A stretch of DNA of 64,000 nucleotides from Euglena gracilis. Lineage: Eukaryota > Euglenida > Euglenophyceae > Euglenales. The translations under genes were made by a program, and so were the position numbers. The notes under the pieces are model-generated. The model was not told the DNA's origin and made no database searches. It was given only the letters and a program-made list of their open reading frames with translations. Location of the stretch: the NCBI GenBank assembly GCA_039621445.1, contig CP154956.1, positions 93,064,648-93,128,647 on the forward strand, given 5' to 3'. Below, piece after piece: positions 1 to 9,800 of this stretch (positions are counted from its first letter, which is position 1; each line of letters opens with the position of its first letter).

Positions 1-206
1 AATCCAATTTTTTTTGATTTTTGTGTCTGGTGGAGGTCGAAAAATGCGGATTTTTTTTCTGACCGGGACCCGCTCAGGAAACTGTCTCTTGCCTCTCTAC
101 CCGCTGGCCTGTCCTCATGGGGACCTGTCTCCTACCTCTGTCCCCCTGCCCCAAACCATATGGGCCACTGGTTGTACCCCATACGTGTGGCAATCTCGTG
201 TTCCAG

Positions 207-246
207 CGTCACGAGCTTCAGCCTCCCTATTTTGGTCGCCGGAAAG
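207..246 (+). CDS. Exon C, copy 1 of cassette array
   Basis: The acceptor is ttccag and the donor AAG|GTGGGG. It enters in phase 2 and leaves in phase 0, which matches the end of exon B and the start of exon A. The peptide after the split codon is VTSFSLPILVAGK. Copy 2 (1918-1957) has exactly the same 40-nt length and reads VTSFSLLFSTAEM. The function is unknown. It is short and would mean little without its repeats and the phase agreement with its neighbours. Confidence 0.4.
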
Positions 247-991
247 GTGGGGGAAACATTTTGATGCTACCCATCCCTGCAAATGGGATCGTTTTCCTCA
301 CACGCCCAGACGCCCACAGACGCACACCATACCATCGATGTGACTGACTGGTTTTTTTCGGCGGGGGGATTCACTTTTTTTTTTACTCCGAGTCACCTGG
401 GGGTAAGTTTGGTCAGAAAATACCCAAACGGCCACCCAGAACAAAAGGCCCAAAACAATGGCCAATTTTATGTATTTTTGACTGACATGGCGCTTATTTT
501 TAGGTCATCTTTGGCTGAGCGTCCAGAGTGAGCGACCCCCTCCCCCCCCCCCCCGCTGCTGCGGAGGGGATCGATTGGTAAAGTGACCGACTGGTTTTGA
601 AAATGGAAATCTACCTCCGTGGGTTGATAAGCATAGGTAGTTGATAAGCATAAGTGTTACGTGTACAAGTTAGTCCTAAATTTAGGCCTAACTCCTAACC
701 CTAACCCTATTCCATCAATAACACAAAAAAATTTCCAACCCCCCTGATCATTCAGTTTGGTGCAATCTCTGAAATGCATCCCGGTGATGAACTTCGTTTC
801 CCCCGTGCGTACCAGTGGGAGCCACTTGAGGAGTGATAATCAAACTCATGCACACACGCAAACAATTGAAAATGGACAAAGGCATCCTCTTCCCAAGAAC
901 CAATATGGCCCCATCCAATCTCTTCAAAGAATAGTGGGAGGAAATTTTTTTGAGGCAGGCGTGACGTGATCCGGCTGGCACCGCCGCGCAG

Positions 992-1049
992 GAGAACGGC
1001 GGCAGCACCGACGAAGCCACCCAATACAGGGCCCCGCTTCTTCTCAACG
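992..1049 (+). CDS. Exon A, copy 1 of cassette array
   Basis: The acceptor is cgccgcgcag and the donor AACG|GTGCTC, phase 0 to 1, coding for 19 residues (ENGGSTDEATQYRAPLLLN) plus a split Gly/Asp codon. The motif GGSxxDEATQxRAPLL recurs in five further copies in the same frame. An in-frame TGA lies just upstream of the acceptor, so the island cannot extend far to the left. The peptide is polar with a short hydrophobic end and has no recognised domain. It is followed by spacer and exon D at 1313. Confidence 0.5.
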
Positions 1050-1312
1050 GTGCTCATTACCCCCCATCCCGACCACAGGACAAGAGGTGGAGTGTAGCTG
1101 GACGTGGGGAGGGGAGGAAAGGTCTGTCTGTTAATTGCAAGTCTGCTTTTAGTTTAACTTTTTCCCCTTTTCGTGCATTATTTGCTCTGTTTCGCTGATA
1201 TGGTCTGTAATTGCAGTCAGTAAATGTCAGAACGGTCGGTGGGGGTTCTGGTCTGGGCATTTCTGGAGGACAGGACCCTCAGCAATTCGATGCGGTTTGC
1301 TTTTTCGTTCAG

Positions 1313-1351
1313 ATCAGCGGTCGAGAAACTCTGCTGGAGAATTTCAGAAGG
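1313..1351 (+). CDS. Exon D, copy 1 of cassette array
   Basis: A strong acceptor (tttgctttttcgttcag) and a donor AAGG|GTGTCG bound 39 nt in phase 1 to 1, coding roughly D-QRSRNSAGEFQK-G. This phase fits between exon A (ends 1) and exon B (starts 1). Copy 2 at 2808 keeps the acceptor and the first 12 codons but has lost the homologous donor. In that copy the next donor-like site is TTTTG|GTAATG near 2899. The role is unknown. Later cassettes lack a recognisable D. Confidence 0.4.
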
Positions 1352-1693
1352 GTGTCGACATTGCGAACGTTGCTTGTTAATGACGTTGTTGATGCCATGC
1401 CACACAACTGGCCCCACCTCCCTCCCCCCTCTTCAAACCGCACCCCTCCCCTTGCCCCCCCCCCGACCACCAGTCTATACTGAGACACTCCCCCCCGGCC
1501 GAGGGTTGCATTGCAGCTAAGGGGGCTGCGTCCGAAGAGGCACACGGCAAAGTTCTCAAGATGGAGGCAGTAGCTGAGTTTGTTGGCCGGATTAGTGCCG
1601 CCCACCGCAATGGCCAGGATTTGCAACCTCCGACAAGGGGCCACTACCACAATCAAACCAATGCTAACGGGTGCCACAAATCGCACGGAGCAG

Positions 1694-1844
1694 CCCAACC
1701 CCAACCCAGCGAAGCGAGGGTGACCGACCGGGCGAGCCCCTGCCGCTCGACCCCGCCGCCTGACGACACAGCTCCCACTGTGGCGGACGCCTCCTGTGAG
1801 ACCGACCCGCAGCCCCCGGTCAGCGAGGAAAAGGCCGCGGCGGG
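1694..1844 (+). CDS. Exon B, copy 1 of cassette array
   Basis: The acceptor is cggagcag and the donor GCGGG|GTGCCC, phase 1 to 2, about 49 codons. The peptide is hydrophilic and Pro/Asp/Glu-rich, containing EARVTDRASPCRSTPPPDD, then TAPTVADASCETDPQPP, then VSEEKAAA. Two cysteines are conserved in all copies where the codon can be read. It is the best conserved block of the array. No known domain was recognised, and a disordered or extracellular repeat is possible. The sequence diverges between copies right after the donor GT, as expected at an exon end. Confidence 0.55.
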
Positions 1845-1917
1845 GTGCCCCCCCAAAAAATATTTTTATGGGCTGGTGGTGGTGGTAGACCATACCTGTG
1901 GCGATCTCCCGTTGCAG

Positions 1918-1957
1918 CGTTACGAGTTTCAGCCTGCTTTTTTCGACAGCCGAAATG
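1918..1957 (+). CDS. Exon C, copy 2, with altered donor
   Basis: The acceptor is cccgttgcag. The exon has the same 40-nt length and phase (2 to 0) as copy 1. The homologous donor is GCGGGG instead of GTGGGG, so it is either a GC donor or a dead splice site. If it is not used as a donor the frame stays open through a His-rich stretch to about 2030, where a CA repeat begins. Confidence 0.3.
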
Positions 1958-2021
1958 GCGGGGAAAACACTTGAGGCTGTGCATCACGGCAAACGGGAAC
2001 ATTTTCCTCACATGCCTAGAC

Positions 2022-2045
2022 ACACACACACACACACACACACAA
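2022..2045 (+). repeat. CA dinucleotide repeat
   Basis: An uninterrupted run of ACACAC follows exon C copy 2. The homologous spot in other units (near 310, 3650 and 4690) carries shorter cacacgcana runs, so the array unit itself contains a CA-rich spacer that has expanded here. Confidence 0.9.
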
Positions 2046-2491
2046 GTTGCCAACATTGTTTTCAGGATTCTGATCACGAATTTGCGGGAAAATCCAATTT
2101 TTTTGATTTTTGTGTCTGGTGGAGGTCGAAAAATGCGGATTTTTTTTCTGACCGGGACCCACTCAGGAAACTGTCTCTTGCCTCTCTACCCGCTGGCCTG
2201 TCCTCATGGGGACCTGTCTCCTACCTCTGTACTCGATGATTTGTCTGGAGACAGTTTCCCTGGGGGGGGGGTATGTATATTATATGTATATATACATATA
2301 GTATGACTATACGTATACAGTCACACACAATCAAACTCATGCACACACGCAAACCATTGAAAATGGACAAAGGCATCCTCTATTCCCAAGAATCCATATG
2401 GCCCCATCCAATCTCTTCAAAGAATCGCGGGGGGAATGTATATGAAATTTGGGAAGCAGCGTGACATGATCCAACCGGCACCGCCGCGCAG

Positions 2492-2549
2492 GAGAACGGC
2501 GGCAGCACCGACGAAGCCACCAAATACAGGGCCCCGCTTCTTCTCAATG
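2492..2549 (+). CDS. Exon A, copy 2 of cassette array
   Basis: Acceptor cgccgcgcag and donor AATG|GTGCTC, phase 0 to 1. It encodes ENGGSTDEATKYRAPLLLN and differs from copy 1 by one Gln-to-Lys replacement and one synonymous Asn codon change. The surroundings (2330 to 2890) match 838 to 1400 closely, showing a recent duplication of the whole genomic unit. Confidence 0.5.
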
Positions 2550-2807
2550 GTGCTCATTACCCCCCATCCCGACCACAGGACAAGAGGTGGAGTGTAGCTG
2601 GACATGGGGAGGAAAGGTCTGTCTGTTAATTGCAGGTCTGCTCTCAGTTTAACTTTTTTCCCTTTTTCGTGCATTATTTGCTCTGATTTGCTGATTTTGT
2701 CTGTAATTGCAGTCAGTCAATGTCAGAACGGTTGGTGGGATTCTGGTCTGGGCATTTCTGGAGGACAGCACCCTTGGCTATTCGATGCGGTTTGCTTTTT
2801 CGTTCAG

Positions 2808-2899
2808 ATCAGCGGTCGAGAAACTCTGCTGGAGAATTTCAGAGGGGCCATTGCGAACGTTGCTTATTTATGACGTTGTTGATGCCTTGGAGATTTTGG
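2808..2899 (+). CDS. Exon D, copy 2 of cassette array
   Basis: The same acceptor and first twelve codons as the copy at 1313. The sequence then reads openly through RGHCERCLFMTLLMPWRF to a consensus-like donor TTTTG|GTAATG. The copy-1 donor has been lost by a small sequence change. Whether the longer form or a skipped exon is real cannot be told from the sequence. Confidence 0.3.
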
Positions 2900-3116
2900 T
2901 AATGCCACACAACCGGCCCCACCTTCCCTCCCCCCTCTTCAAATCGCACCCCTCCCCTTGCCCCCCGACACCCCTGTATACCAAAGGGGCTGGGTCCGAA
3001 GAGGCACACAGCAAGGTTCTCGAGATGGAGGCAGCAGCCAAGTTTGTTTGGCCGACCACAACCAAACCAATGCTGACGGGTGCCAGCTGACGAGTGCCAC
3101 AAATCGCACGGAGCAG

Positions 3117-3267
3117 CCCAACCCCAACCCAGCGAAGCGAGGGTGACCGACCGGGCGAGCCCCTGCCGCTCGACCCCGCCGCCTGACGACACAGCTCCCA
3201 CTGTGGCGGACGCCTCCTGTGAGACCGACCCGCAGCCCCCGGTCAGCGAGGAAAAGGCCGCGGCGGG
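3117..3267 (+). CDS. Exon B, copy 2 of cassette array
   Basis: Same acceptor (cggagcag), length (151 nt), phase (1 to 2) and essentially the same peptide as copy 1. The donor is GCGGG|GTTAGC. Identity to copy 1 stops at the donor, where this copy continues into a poly-G and T-rich intron. Confidence 0.55.
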
Positions 3268-3377
3268 GTTAGCTCAGCAGGGGGGGGGGGGTGTTTCGCA
3301 TTTTTTTTGTTTTTTTGCCCTTTTTTGCATTTTTGAGAATTTTTTCGAGGCCGGGCTAGTGCATCCCCCCCTGCATA

Positions 3378-3538
3378 CCTACCCCCCCCCCCGGGAAACT
3401 GTCATGCCCGAGAACCTGTCAGGGTCCCGCCCGGGAAACTGTCAGGGTCCCCGGTACCGGCCAACCTGTCAGTATAGGAAGTTGTCAGGGTCCCCGGTAC
3501 TGGCCAACCTGTCAGTTTCCCGGGGGGGGGGGGGTAGG
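3378..3538. mobile_element. Small TA-flanked inverted-repeat element, 'CCTACCC...GGGAAACTG' family
   Basis: The left end CCTACCCCCC...GGGAAACTG is mirrored at the right end as CAGTTTCCCGGG...GGGTAGG, with TA on both outer sides. The 161-bp interior repeats CAGGGTCCCCGGTAC and CCAACCTGTCAG. Related but broken copies lie at 9149-9640, 20925-21070 and 29295-29490. There is no coding capacity, so it looks like a non-autonomous DNA transposon with TA target duplication. Confidence 0.6.
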
Positions 3539-3568
3539 TATGGGCACTGTGGCCCTCTCTCCTTGCAG

Positions 3569-3629
3569 TATATCGAGCCCCAGCCTCCATTTTTCACTGG
3601 AGTTTCCGCCCATGCATCCCGACAAATGG
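3569..3629 (+). CDS. Exon C, copy 3 of cassette array
   Basis: Acceptor ctctccttgcag, donor TGG|GTATTT, phase 2 to 0, 61 nt. The peptide is ISSPSLHFSLEFPPMHPDKW. It is longer than copies 1 and 2 because a later donor is used. Phase still matches the preceding exon B and the following exon A region. Confidence 0.4.
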
Positions 3630-3795
3630 GTATTTCTCACATATGCACACACCTGCAAACACATTACGCATACACATGCGTCCAACTCATCTCAGAACTT
3701 CAGTTTGACCATTTCAATTTCTGAGGAGAGTTCGTGTGAAGCCAGTTGGGGCAGTGTTGCCCACTCCAACAGGCACCGCTGCGCTGTGGACCTCA

Positions 3796-3850
3796 GAGAC
3801 TGGCGGCAGCGCCGGCGAAGCCACCACATCCAGGGCCTATTCTCCTTGGG
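3796..3850 (+). CDS. Exon A, copy 3 (degenerate)
   Basis: The frame reads SETGGSAGEATTSRAYSP, aligned with the GGSTDEATQYRAPLL motif of copies 1 and 2. There is an AG at the homologous acceptor position, but the donor of copies 1 and 2 is lost. The frame is preserved despite base changes. It is possibly a decaying exon. Confidence 0.3.
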
Positions 3851-4405
3851 CGTCGCTTTGGGCACTACCACTGCCCCTGTCTGTGGTGCTGCATTGAATA
3901 CCCTCCAACCACTGATCCATTCCGTTATCTGCTTATCCATTCCATCCATTCAGCCAGCAGCCTTTTTTTTACCTCAGGAACCCCCATCGACAAGTCTTCA
4001 TTCCTGTCTGGCCGCTTTTGGGGTGGTTGGACGGTCCGGGCTTTATTGCCTCCGGCGGTGCAAAAAAAAAGGGGCTAAAAAAGGGCAAAAGTGGGTTGAA
4101 AGTGGATCCCCAGCACGATTTCTCAAGAGCCGATTTTTTTATTTTATTGGTCATTTTGCAAGGTCCTTTTTTTCCGAGGTTTTGGTGTCCGGTTAGACCC
4201 CCCGGCCCAGTTCCAGACAGAGGCCCTATAATGGAGGGTGCCCCCCCCCGTCACCAGAGCCAGAAGGATGGAGGCGGTCGGTCCAGAACACTGTCCCTCT
4301 CCATCCCAAGAGGGGGGGCGGGTACCGCCATCACCTTTATCGAACCAGCACCTTTTGCCAGCGACCAAACCAACGCTGACGTCCGCCACAAATCGCGCGG
4401 AGCAG

Positions 4406-4553
4406 CCCAACCCAGCAAATTGGCGAGGGTGACCGACCGGGCGAGCCCCTGCTGGTCGACCCCGTCGCCTGACGACACAGCTCCCACTGTGGCGGACGCC
4501 TCGTGTGGGACCGACCCGCAGCCCCCGGTCAGTGAGGAAAAGGCCGCGGCGGG
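4406..4553 (+). CDS. Exon B, copy 3 of cassette array
   Basis: Acceptor gcggagcag and donor GCGGG|GTTTGG, 148 nt, phase 1 to 2. Compared with copy 1 it lacks one six-base repeat and gains three bases (SKLAR for SEAR), so all length change is in multiples of three. Other changes are Cys-Trp for Cys-Arg, Pro to Ser, and Glu to Gly before the second Asp-Pro. Confidence 0.55.
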
Positions 4554-4607
4554 GTTTGGCCCCCGCCCCAAACCATATGGGCGCTGGTGACCATCTCCCC
4601 CTTGCAG

Positions 4608-4668
4608 TGTCTCGGGCCTCAGCCTCCCTTTTTTCACTGGACTTTGAGTCCGTGCACCACGACAAATG
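4608..4668 (+). CDS. Exon C, copy 4 (frame disturbed)
   Basis: Acceptor ccccttgcag, donor ATG|GTATTT, 61 nt like copy 3. One extra T in the middle and one G fewer at the end keep the exon length but put a TGA in the cassette frame. In the alternative frame it is open (SRASASLFSLDFES). It is either broken or read in another phase. Confidence 0.3.
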
Positions 4669-4857
4669 GTATTTCTGGCATTTCTCACACATGTGCACAC
4701 CTGTTTACATGTTACGCGCATACACATACGTCCAACTTCAGAACGTCAGGTTGACCGTTTCAATTTCTGCGGAGAGTTCAGGCGCGGGAGATTTGGATGA
4801 GAGGCCAGTCGGGGCGTGTGGCCCATTCTGACGGACACTGCTGCGCCGTGAACCTCA

Positions 4858-4910
4858 GAAATCGGCGGCGGCGCCGACGAAGCCACCCAATCCAGGGCCC
4901 CGCTTGAGAG
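4858..4910 (+). CDS. Exon A, copy 4 (degenerate)
   Basis: Reads EIGGGADEATQSRAPLE in the conserved frame and is followed by AG|GTTTCA. The homologous acceptor region (aacctcag) is retained. A TGA upstream in the same frame shows the island begins near the acceptor. Exit phase is 2, unlike copies 1 and 2. Confidence 0.35.
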
Positions 4911-5241
4911 GTTTCAACACACGCAGGAGGCAGCGGGTACTTGAATAATCTTTTTTGTGCTGATTGCGTTTTTTTTTTTTGGCCCCAGACTCCCCTCCTC
5001 CGGGGGTTTCTGAAACTTCCTGGAGTGAAGTTTGGGTTAAAGGATTGTTTTCAATTCCCCCCCCCAAACAAGAACACTCGTCGCGAAGTAGCTGAAAACC
5101 TCTTGGGATCATTATTCTCATTCAGGTTTTTGCCATTCCCAGACCCTTCCTCCCCCAGGGCGGAAGTGGGATGAGGGAAGTGATGACTGGGCTTTGGAAC
5201 AGCAACGGACTTTTTTTTGTGGAAATTGAAATTCCCCAAAT

Positions 5242-5649
5242 ATGGAATCCCCCGGTGTCCTTGATTTGGCGACCGACTATAAAACGCCATCCCCTGTTTC
5301 TCAATGGCAACATGCGAAACCGATATTGGTTCCGGAGAGGTTTTTTATCACTCATCTTCGAGGCAGAGAATGTATGAAAAATATTCGAAAAGTGGTCCAC
5401 ATAATCAGATTTGGTGAGGAACTGGGAAGTGATTTCCATCCTCCAGAAAATGTATTGACACGCAATGTGTGTCAGCAGCATGCTGTGAAACTTTCGACCA
5501 GAGCTACACCCCCAATTCGGTGCTGGGTGCTCAGACATTGGCACCATCTTTTTTGTCTTACTCCCCCCCATGTTATTTGGTTCACCCTTTTCTTTTCTCA
5601 AACAGTGACAAAATACCTGCCTTCGACTGGGGGTGTTTCTAAGGGATAA
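5242..5649 (+). CDS. Uncharacterised open frame, 135 codons, in non-repetitive DNA
   Basis: An ATG-to-stop frame of ordinary composition, not low complexity, containing PILVPERFFITHLRG, CMKNIRKVVHIIRFGEELG and ENVLTRNVCQQHAVKL. It lies in the longest unique stretch of the first 10 kb, between cassette units. The opposite strand is also open for most of this span, so strand is uncertain. No family is recognised. It could be a fragment of a transposon gene, an exon or chance. Confidence 0.2.
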   Translation: MESPGVLDLATDYKTPSPVSQWQHAKPILVPERFFITHLRGRECMKNIRKVVHIIRFGEELGSDFHPPENVLTRNVCQQHAVKLSTRATPPIRCWVLRHWHHLFCLTPPHVIWFTLFFSQTVTKYLPSTGGVSKG

Positions 5650-6332
5650 TCTCAAATAAATATTAATTAAATAAATATTTTATCAGGATAAATAGTATAG
5701 TATTGGATGATTTGATTTTGAAAGAATTATGGGAAATCCAACGTTTCAGGGGAAATTGTGGGTAAATTCTTCTCATTGCAATGAAGATTTCTTGGCAAAG
5801 ATTCCATTCCAAACATTTCAAACAAAACAATGGTGAAAATGGTTTGGTAGTTCTTTTTTGTGATTTTTTTCATAACAAAATAGATTGCAAAATTGTCCAT
5901 ATTTCATAACCCTGTCTTTTGGGTTTGAAATTTGACCACCCCAGGGAATGTCTTCCGCAAAGGTGAGGAAAGGTACACCGGACAAGATTTATGGGGAAAA
6001 CAATCATGGGAATATCAGGGTGATTTCCCATAATTGTTGTTACCCATAATTTTGTCCCGACTGTGTTGTTGGAAGGTGACCGTGTCTTGGACAGGGACGC
6101 AAAGGATGGTCTTTATTTCAGTAAACAAAATTGAAATGCAAAATTCGAAAAATTGCAACGTGTGAAAAAGGCTCAATCCCGGAGAAGCCACACGGCAAGA
6201 CCTACAGATGGAGACAGCAGCCAATCAATTTGCTTGGGGGTTGGGTAGTGTTTTTGCCCCCCCTCCCGATGCCTGTTGTGGGCTCCACCCAGGGAGGGGG
6301 GGGGGGGTGGCTAAATGTTTCCCGGCATGAAG
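5650..6332. other. Unique AT-rich spacer between cassette units
   Basis: About 680 bases of AT-rich sequence with runs of A and T, an AATTAAATAAATATTTTATC patch near 5665, and no convincing exon or repeat until exon B copy 4. Confidence 0.5.
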
Positions 6333-6480
6333 CCCAACCCAGCGAGGGAGCAAGGGTGACCGACCGGGCGAGCCCCTGCTGCTCGACCCCGTCGCCTGAC
6401 GACACAGCTCCCACTGTGGCGGACGCCTCCTGTGGGACCGACCCGCAGCCCCCGCTCAGCGAGGAAAAGGCCGCGGCGGG
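6333..6480 (+). CDS. Exon B, copy 4 of cassette array
   Basis: Acceptor ggcatgaag and donor GCGGG|GTTTGG, 148 nt, phase 1 to 2. Reads SEGARVTDRASPCCSTPSP, then DDTAPTVADASCGTDPQPPL, then SEEKAAA. Length differences from copy 1 are again multiples of three. Confidence 0.55.
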
Positions 6481-6542
6481 GTTTGGCCCACCACCCCCCC
6501 CAAAGTATGTGGGCAACTGTTCCAGTCGCATCCCTCTGGCAG

Positions 6543-6615
6543 TGTCTCGGGCTCAGCCACCCTTTTTCTGTGCTGGGCACCTCCAAAAGCATTGTGCAGC
6601 GAATGCACAACGTTT
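6543..6615 (+). CDS. Exon C, copy 5 (end unclear)
   Basis: Acceptor ccctctggcag, starting in phase 2 with VSGSATLFLCWAPPKAL. The frame stays open beyond the usual end and no good donor stands at the homologous place. A CA/TA-rich spacer follows. Confidence 0.3.
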
Positions 6616-7244
6616 TTCATGCACATTCGCACACAGATAAGCAAAATACACATAAAAACCCACTTTTGCGCACAGACATACACAAACGCGTAAATTTGCA
6701 CACACACCCGCCAGATAAAAAAGAAACAATAGAAAAGGGCCCTAAATAGGACGTGGCGATACCCAATGACAAGGAAAGGAGCTCCACCAGCAACAGAATC
6801 TGAGAGGGAACGCACGGAAGGGGAGAGGGGAGGAAGCATTTCCCATCCATCTTGTTCTAGGACATCTTCCCTGGCAGCAATTTTATCCAGGATTTTTATG
6901 TCAACCATCTCGAATATTTCCATATGGCAAACAGTTGACCAGCTTGAACTTTTGAGTTCTTGTTGGTTTTTTAGCCTCAATGCTTCCAAACTGAAATGAA
7001 TTTTAGGTGAAATTTGTGCCCGAAAAAACAAAAATGAAGGAAATCCCCCTTCCCAGCAAACTTTTTTTTCCCAGTCAGGGCTATCCCCCCCAATCCAGAA
7101 GCCATGCCGACGTCTGTTTTCCAAAATAAGCACTTTCCCCCCCCCTCCCCCTCCCGGTTCTTGCGCACGTTTTCTGGTGCTTAGACAAGTGCATTTGAAT
7201 GGGGGGGGGGGAAGACAGAGCGGTCCATACCGGATGGGACTTCT

Positions 7245-7410
7245 TTTTCCCTTCGGCCTAAGGGGCGGCCGAGCGCCGGACTGGGCTCGAAGGGCTCAAC
7301 AGTCGAATAAACGCAATTTTTTTGCCGTTTTGGGTGGTTGGGCGGGGTCCAGGGATGCCAGAAATGTCCAAAGTATAGCAATCTTTTCGGCCATTTTTTT
7401 TTGCGGATTT
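7245..7410 (+). repeat. Partial copy of the GATGCCAGAAA dispersed family
   Basis: Contains the order GGCCTAAGGGGCGGCC, GGGCTCGAAGGG, GCCGTTTTGGGTGGTTGGGC and AGGGATGCCAGAAATG. This is the same order of blocks as in the fuller copies at 22.3, 24.4 and 47.6 kb. The ends are not recognisable. Confidence 0.5.
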
Positions 7411-7512
7411 TGCATTGCATATGCTGAGACAGCTGTTGGACGAACTTTTTGCAAATGGACCGCTCTAGTTGAGGGAAGGGCTCTGGACAGCAACGCTGCG
7501 CAGTTGACCCAG

Positions 7513-7574
7513 GAGAGTGGCGGCAGTGCTGACCAAGCCACCCAAGCCAGGGCCCTGCCGCTTTTCAGGAAATG
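7513..7574 (+). CDS. Exon A, copy 5
   Basis: Acceptor gttgacccag, reading ESGGSADQATQARALPLF in the conserved frame, with a possible donor AAATG|GTCCCT. Substitutions relative to copy 1 are mostly conservative. It ends in phase 2 if this donor is used. Confidence 0.4.
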
Positions 7575-8389
7575 GTCCCTTGTGGTCCCCTTGGCCTCAC
7601 CCCCCCCCCCAACCCAATGATCATTCAATGTCCAGGGCGTAGTTTCAGACGCTGGTGTGACGCGGTGTGACGCGGTGGTGGGTGAGCTGGGCCATTGGAC
7701 GGGGGGGGGGGGACCAGTGGCCCCAATCCCAGAGAACACAGGGAGTGGAATGGAGTGGAATGGGCTGTCTGGCCCGGCCACCCCCCAGGGTCGACCCACC
7801 ACCCACCCAAAACCCATCAAATTCAGCCGATTTTTTTTAAAAAAAAACTTTTATGGACTGGCCTGGGGGGGGGTGCATGGGAAGGAAAAAATGGGTGGCT
7901 AGGTTTGGGATAATAAGAAAAACGTACCCCTCCCCCTCCACTCCCTACAGAGATCACTAAATGATCAATGTTCGTTCCGGTGGTTCGGCATCACCCCCCC
8001 CCCGATCAGCAGAAATCCAACACCAGGCTTTTACTGATTTTTTTGTCCAACAAAAAGGAGCAGGTTACAAGTTCCACCTCCCCCCCCCCCCGCTAATTGG
8101 CAGTTGGACCTCCACCGGACCCCTTTTTGATTGGGGGGGTCAATTATGGGGGGGGGGTATCTTCAGTTGGGGGGGGGGTACTGTCAATCAGGGGGGGGGT
8201 TGAAAATTTTTCTCTGGGCCGTTTTGTCAATTGGGGGGGGTTCATTAGGGGTGGGGGGGAGGTGGTACCCACCTTTCCGGCTTGCCCAAGACAAGGTCAT
8301 GTTCCCAGAGGGTCGTGGGTGTGGCGGTTGCCTTCCTCTTTTGTTGAGGTCTGGCCCGACTTTGGCTAGCCGTGGGGACCCCACACCCC

Positions 8390-8450
8390 AAGGGGGAAAC
8401 TGTTGGTTGCTAATGCGTAGGTCGCAGGTTCGAGTCCAACCAGAGGGTTA
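8390..8450 (+). tRNA. tRNA 3'-half-like sequence (pseudogene or SINE head)
   Basis: Contains AGGTCGCAGGTTCGAGTCC, a full match to the RNA polymerase III B-box consensus GGTTCGANTCC, preceded by TTGCTAA, which resembles an anticodon loop. The T-stem pairs only partly and no acceptor or D-arm is convincing, so this is not an intact tRNA gene. Confidence 0.3.
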
Positions 8451-8530
8451 TTGGAATTTCGTTCTCATCTGGCTGCTTGAGGAATGTCTCCACTGGTGGA
8501 AGACACGTGACTTCGGCTGGGGGGTCCACT

Positions 8531-8674
8531 CCAACCCAGCGAAGCGAGGGTGACCGACCGGGCGAGCCCCTGCCGCTCGACCCCTCCGCCTGACGACACG
8601 GCCCCTACTGTGGCGGACGCCTCCTGTGGGACCGACCCGCAGCCCCCGGTCAGCGAGGAAAAGGCCGCGGCGGG
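8531..8674 (+). CDS. Exon B, copy 5 (acceptor lost)
   Basis: The peptide and frame are conserved (VTDRASPCRSTPPPDD, then TAPTVADASCGTDPQPPVS). The donor GCGGG|GTTTGG is retained. The DTAPTV codons carry three third-position changes relative to copy 1. The usual AG acceptor is absent; the sequence before it is ccactccaacccagc. It may be inactive or use another acceptor. Confidence 0.4.
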
Positions 8675-8828
8675 GTTTGGCCCCGCAACATCACCCTCCC
8701 CCAAACCGTATGGGCCACTTGTAGTACGATTCAGAGGTGTAGGCTCTCGGGCCTCTCCCATTTTTGGTTTTGCTACTCACGAACCTCCAAAGGCAAGGAT
8801 AAACCACTTCGGTGTCCTACGACCAGAT

Positions 8829-9078
8829 CAGGGGTTTTTTTAGTCGTGGACCCCCGGGGGGGGAGGGGGGGGGAGGGTGGGTGGGTCCGGCCGAGCCCCC
8901 CCGGGGGGATATACTTTTCGGTGCCGCAGGCGCCGAAAAATGCTATTTTTAGCACTTTTCGCGATTTTTCGGCCATTTTTTTGTGGGTCCCCCGGGACCC
9001 CCCCCCCCGGGGGGCCCAGGGGGTGGGTGGGTGGGGGGACCCCCCCCTCCCCCCCCCCCGGTCTTAAAAAAACCCCTG
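8829..9078. mobile_element. hAT-like MITE, CAGGGGTTTTTTTA ends, 8-bp target duplication
   Basis: The left end CAGGGGTTTTTTTAG and right end CTTAAAAAAACCCCTG are inverted repeats. The element is bracketed by gaccagat at 8821-8828 and 9079-9086, a perfect 8-bp duplication. The 250-bp interior is G/C-homopolymer-rich with a hairpin-like CGGTGCCGCAGGCGCCG. Ends starting CAGGG and 8-bp duplications are typical of hAT transposons. A second full copy is at 33008-33299. Confidence 0.85.
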
Positions 9079-9148
9079 GACCAGATGATTGGGTCACCTT
9101 TTCCACACGTCCATACCGGCACATTCATACGCGCACAGGCACTCACTG

Positions 9149-9640
9149 CGTACCTACCCCCCCCCCGTGGGAAACTCTCACACCCAAGGATATGGCAGCG
9201 TCAATCCTCAGACGGCTTATGTGTGGTGGTGTGCTAGTTTTGGTATTTTTGCTGAGAATTTCAGGAGGTTCCGAAAGTAGGTCCAAAATAGCAGGGCTTT
9301 TGGTTCTTTTTCATTGTTTTTAGGTGATGTTTAATTTTTGGAGTTAAAATCCGGGGGGGGGGTTATTTGGCGGTCGACTATTTGGGAATTGTCGGGGGGG
9401 GGGTATTTTTTGTCCTATTTGAAGTGAGGTGGATACTGCTCAATTTTTGCAATTTGCATGAACAAAAAGACAATTGGGTTCCTCAGTGCGACTGTGGTGA
9501 AAGTGTTTTGCACCTGTCCCCCCGCAGGGGTCAATACCAGACCAATACCGAGACAATTTCCGACGATGACAGGTTGGCTGGTGCCAAGACTCTTCCAGTT
9601 TCCCGGGCGGAACCCTGACAGTCTCCCTGGTGGGCAATAA
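9149..9640. mobile_element. Decayed copy of the CCTACCC/GGGAAACTG family
   Basis: The left end TACCTACCCCCCCC...GTGGGAAACTC is near 9149. The right part carries CAGGTTGGCTGG and CAGTTTCCCGGGCGG near 9570-9610. The interior is unrelated to the 3.4-kb copy, so it may hold a later insertion. Confidence 0.4.
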
Positions 9641-9800
9641 CCACGGACCCAAAACGTCGACCAAGACCTTGCTGGGGGGGGTACTCAGCGGCCTCTTTCA
9701 GTCTCCTTTGCTGGGTGAGTTGGGGAGGAAGAGATTGCGGGATTGGTTTGAGGCCTTCAAGCACCGCCAGGCACCGCCGTGCCGCCGACCCCCACCCAAG

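Noticed and set aside
6456-7133. 225-codon minus-strand frame
   Set aside because: Runs antisense through exon B copy 4 and exon C copy 5 and a CA/TA-rich spacer. It has no splice signals or family resemblance, and the homologous frame is not kept in other cassette copies.
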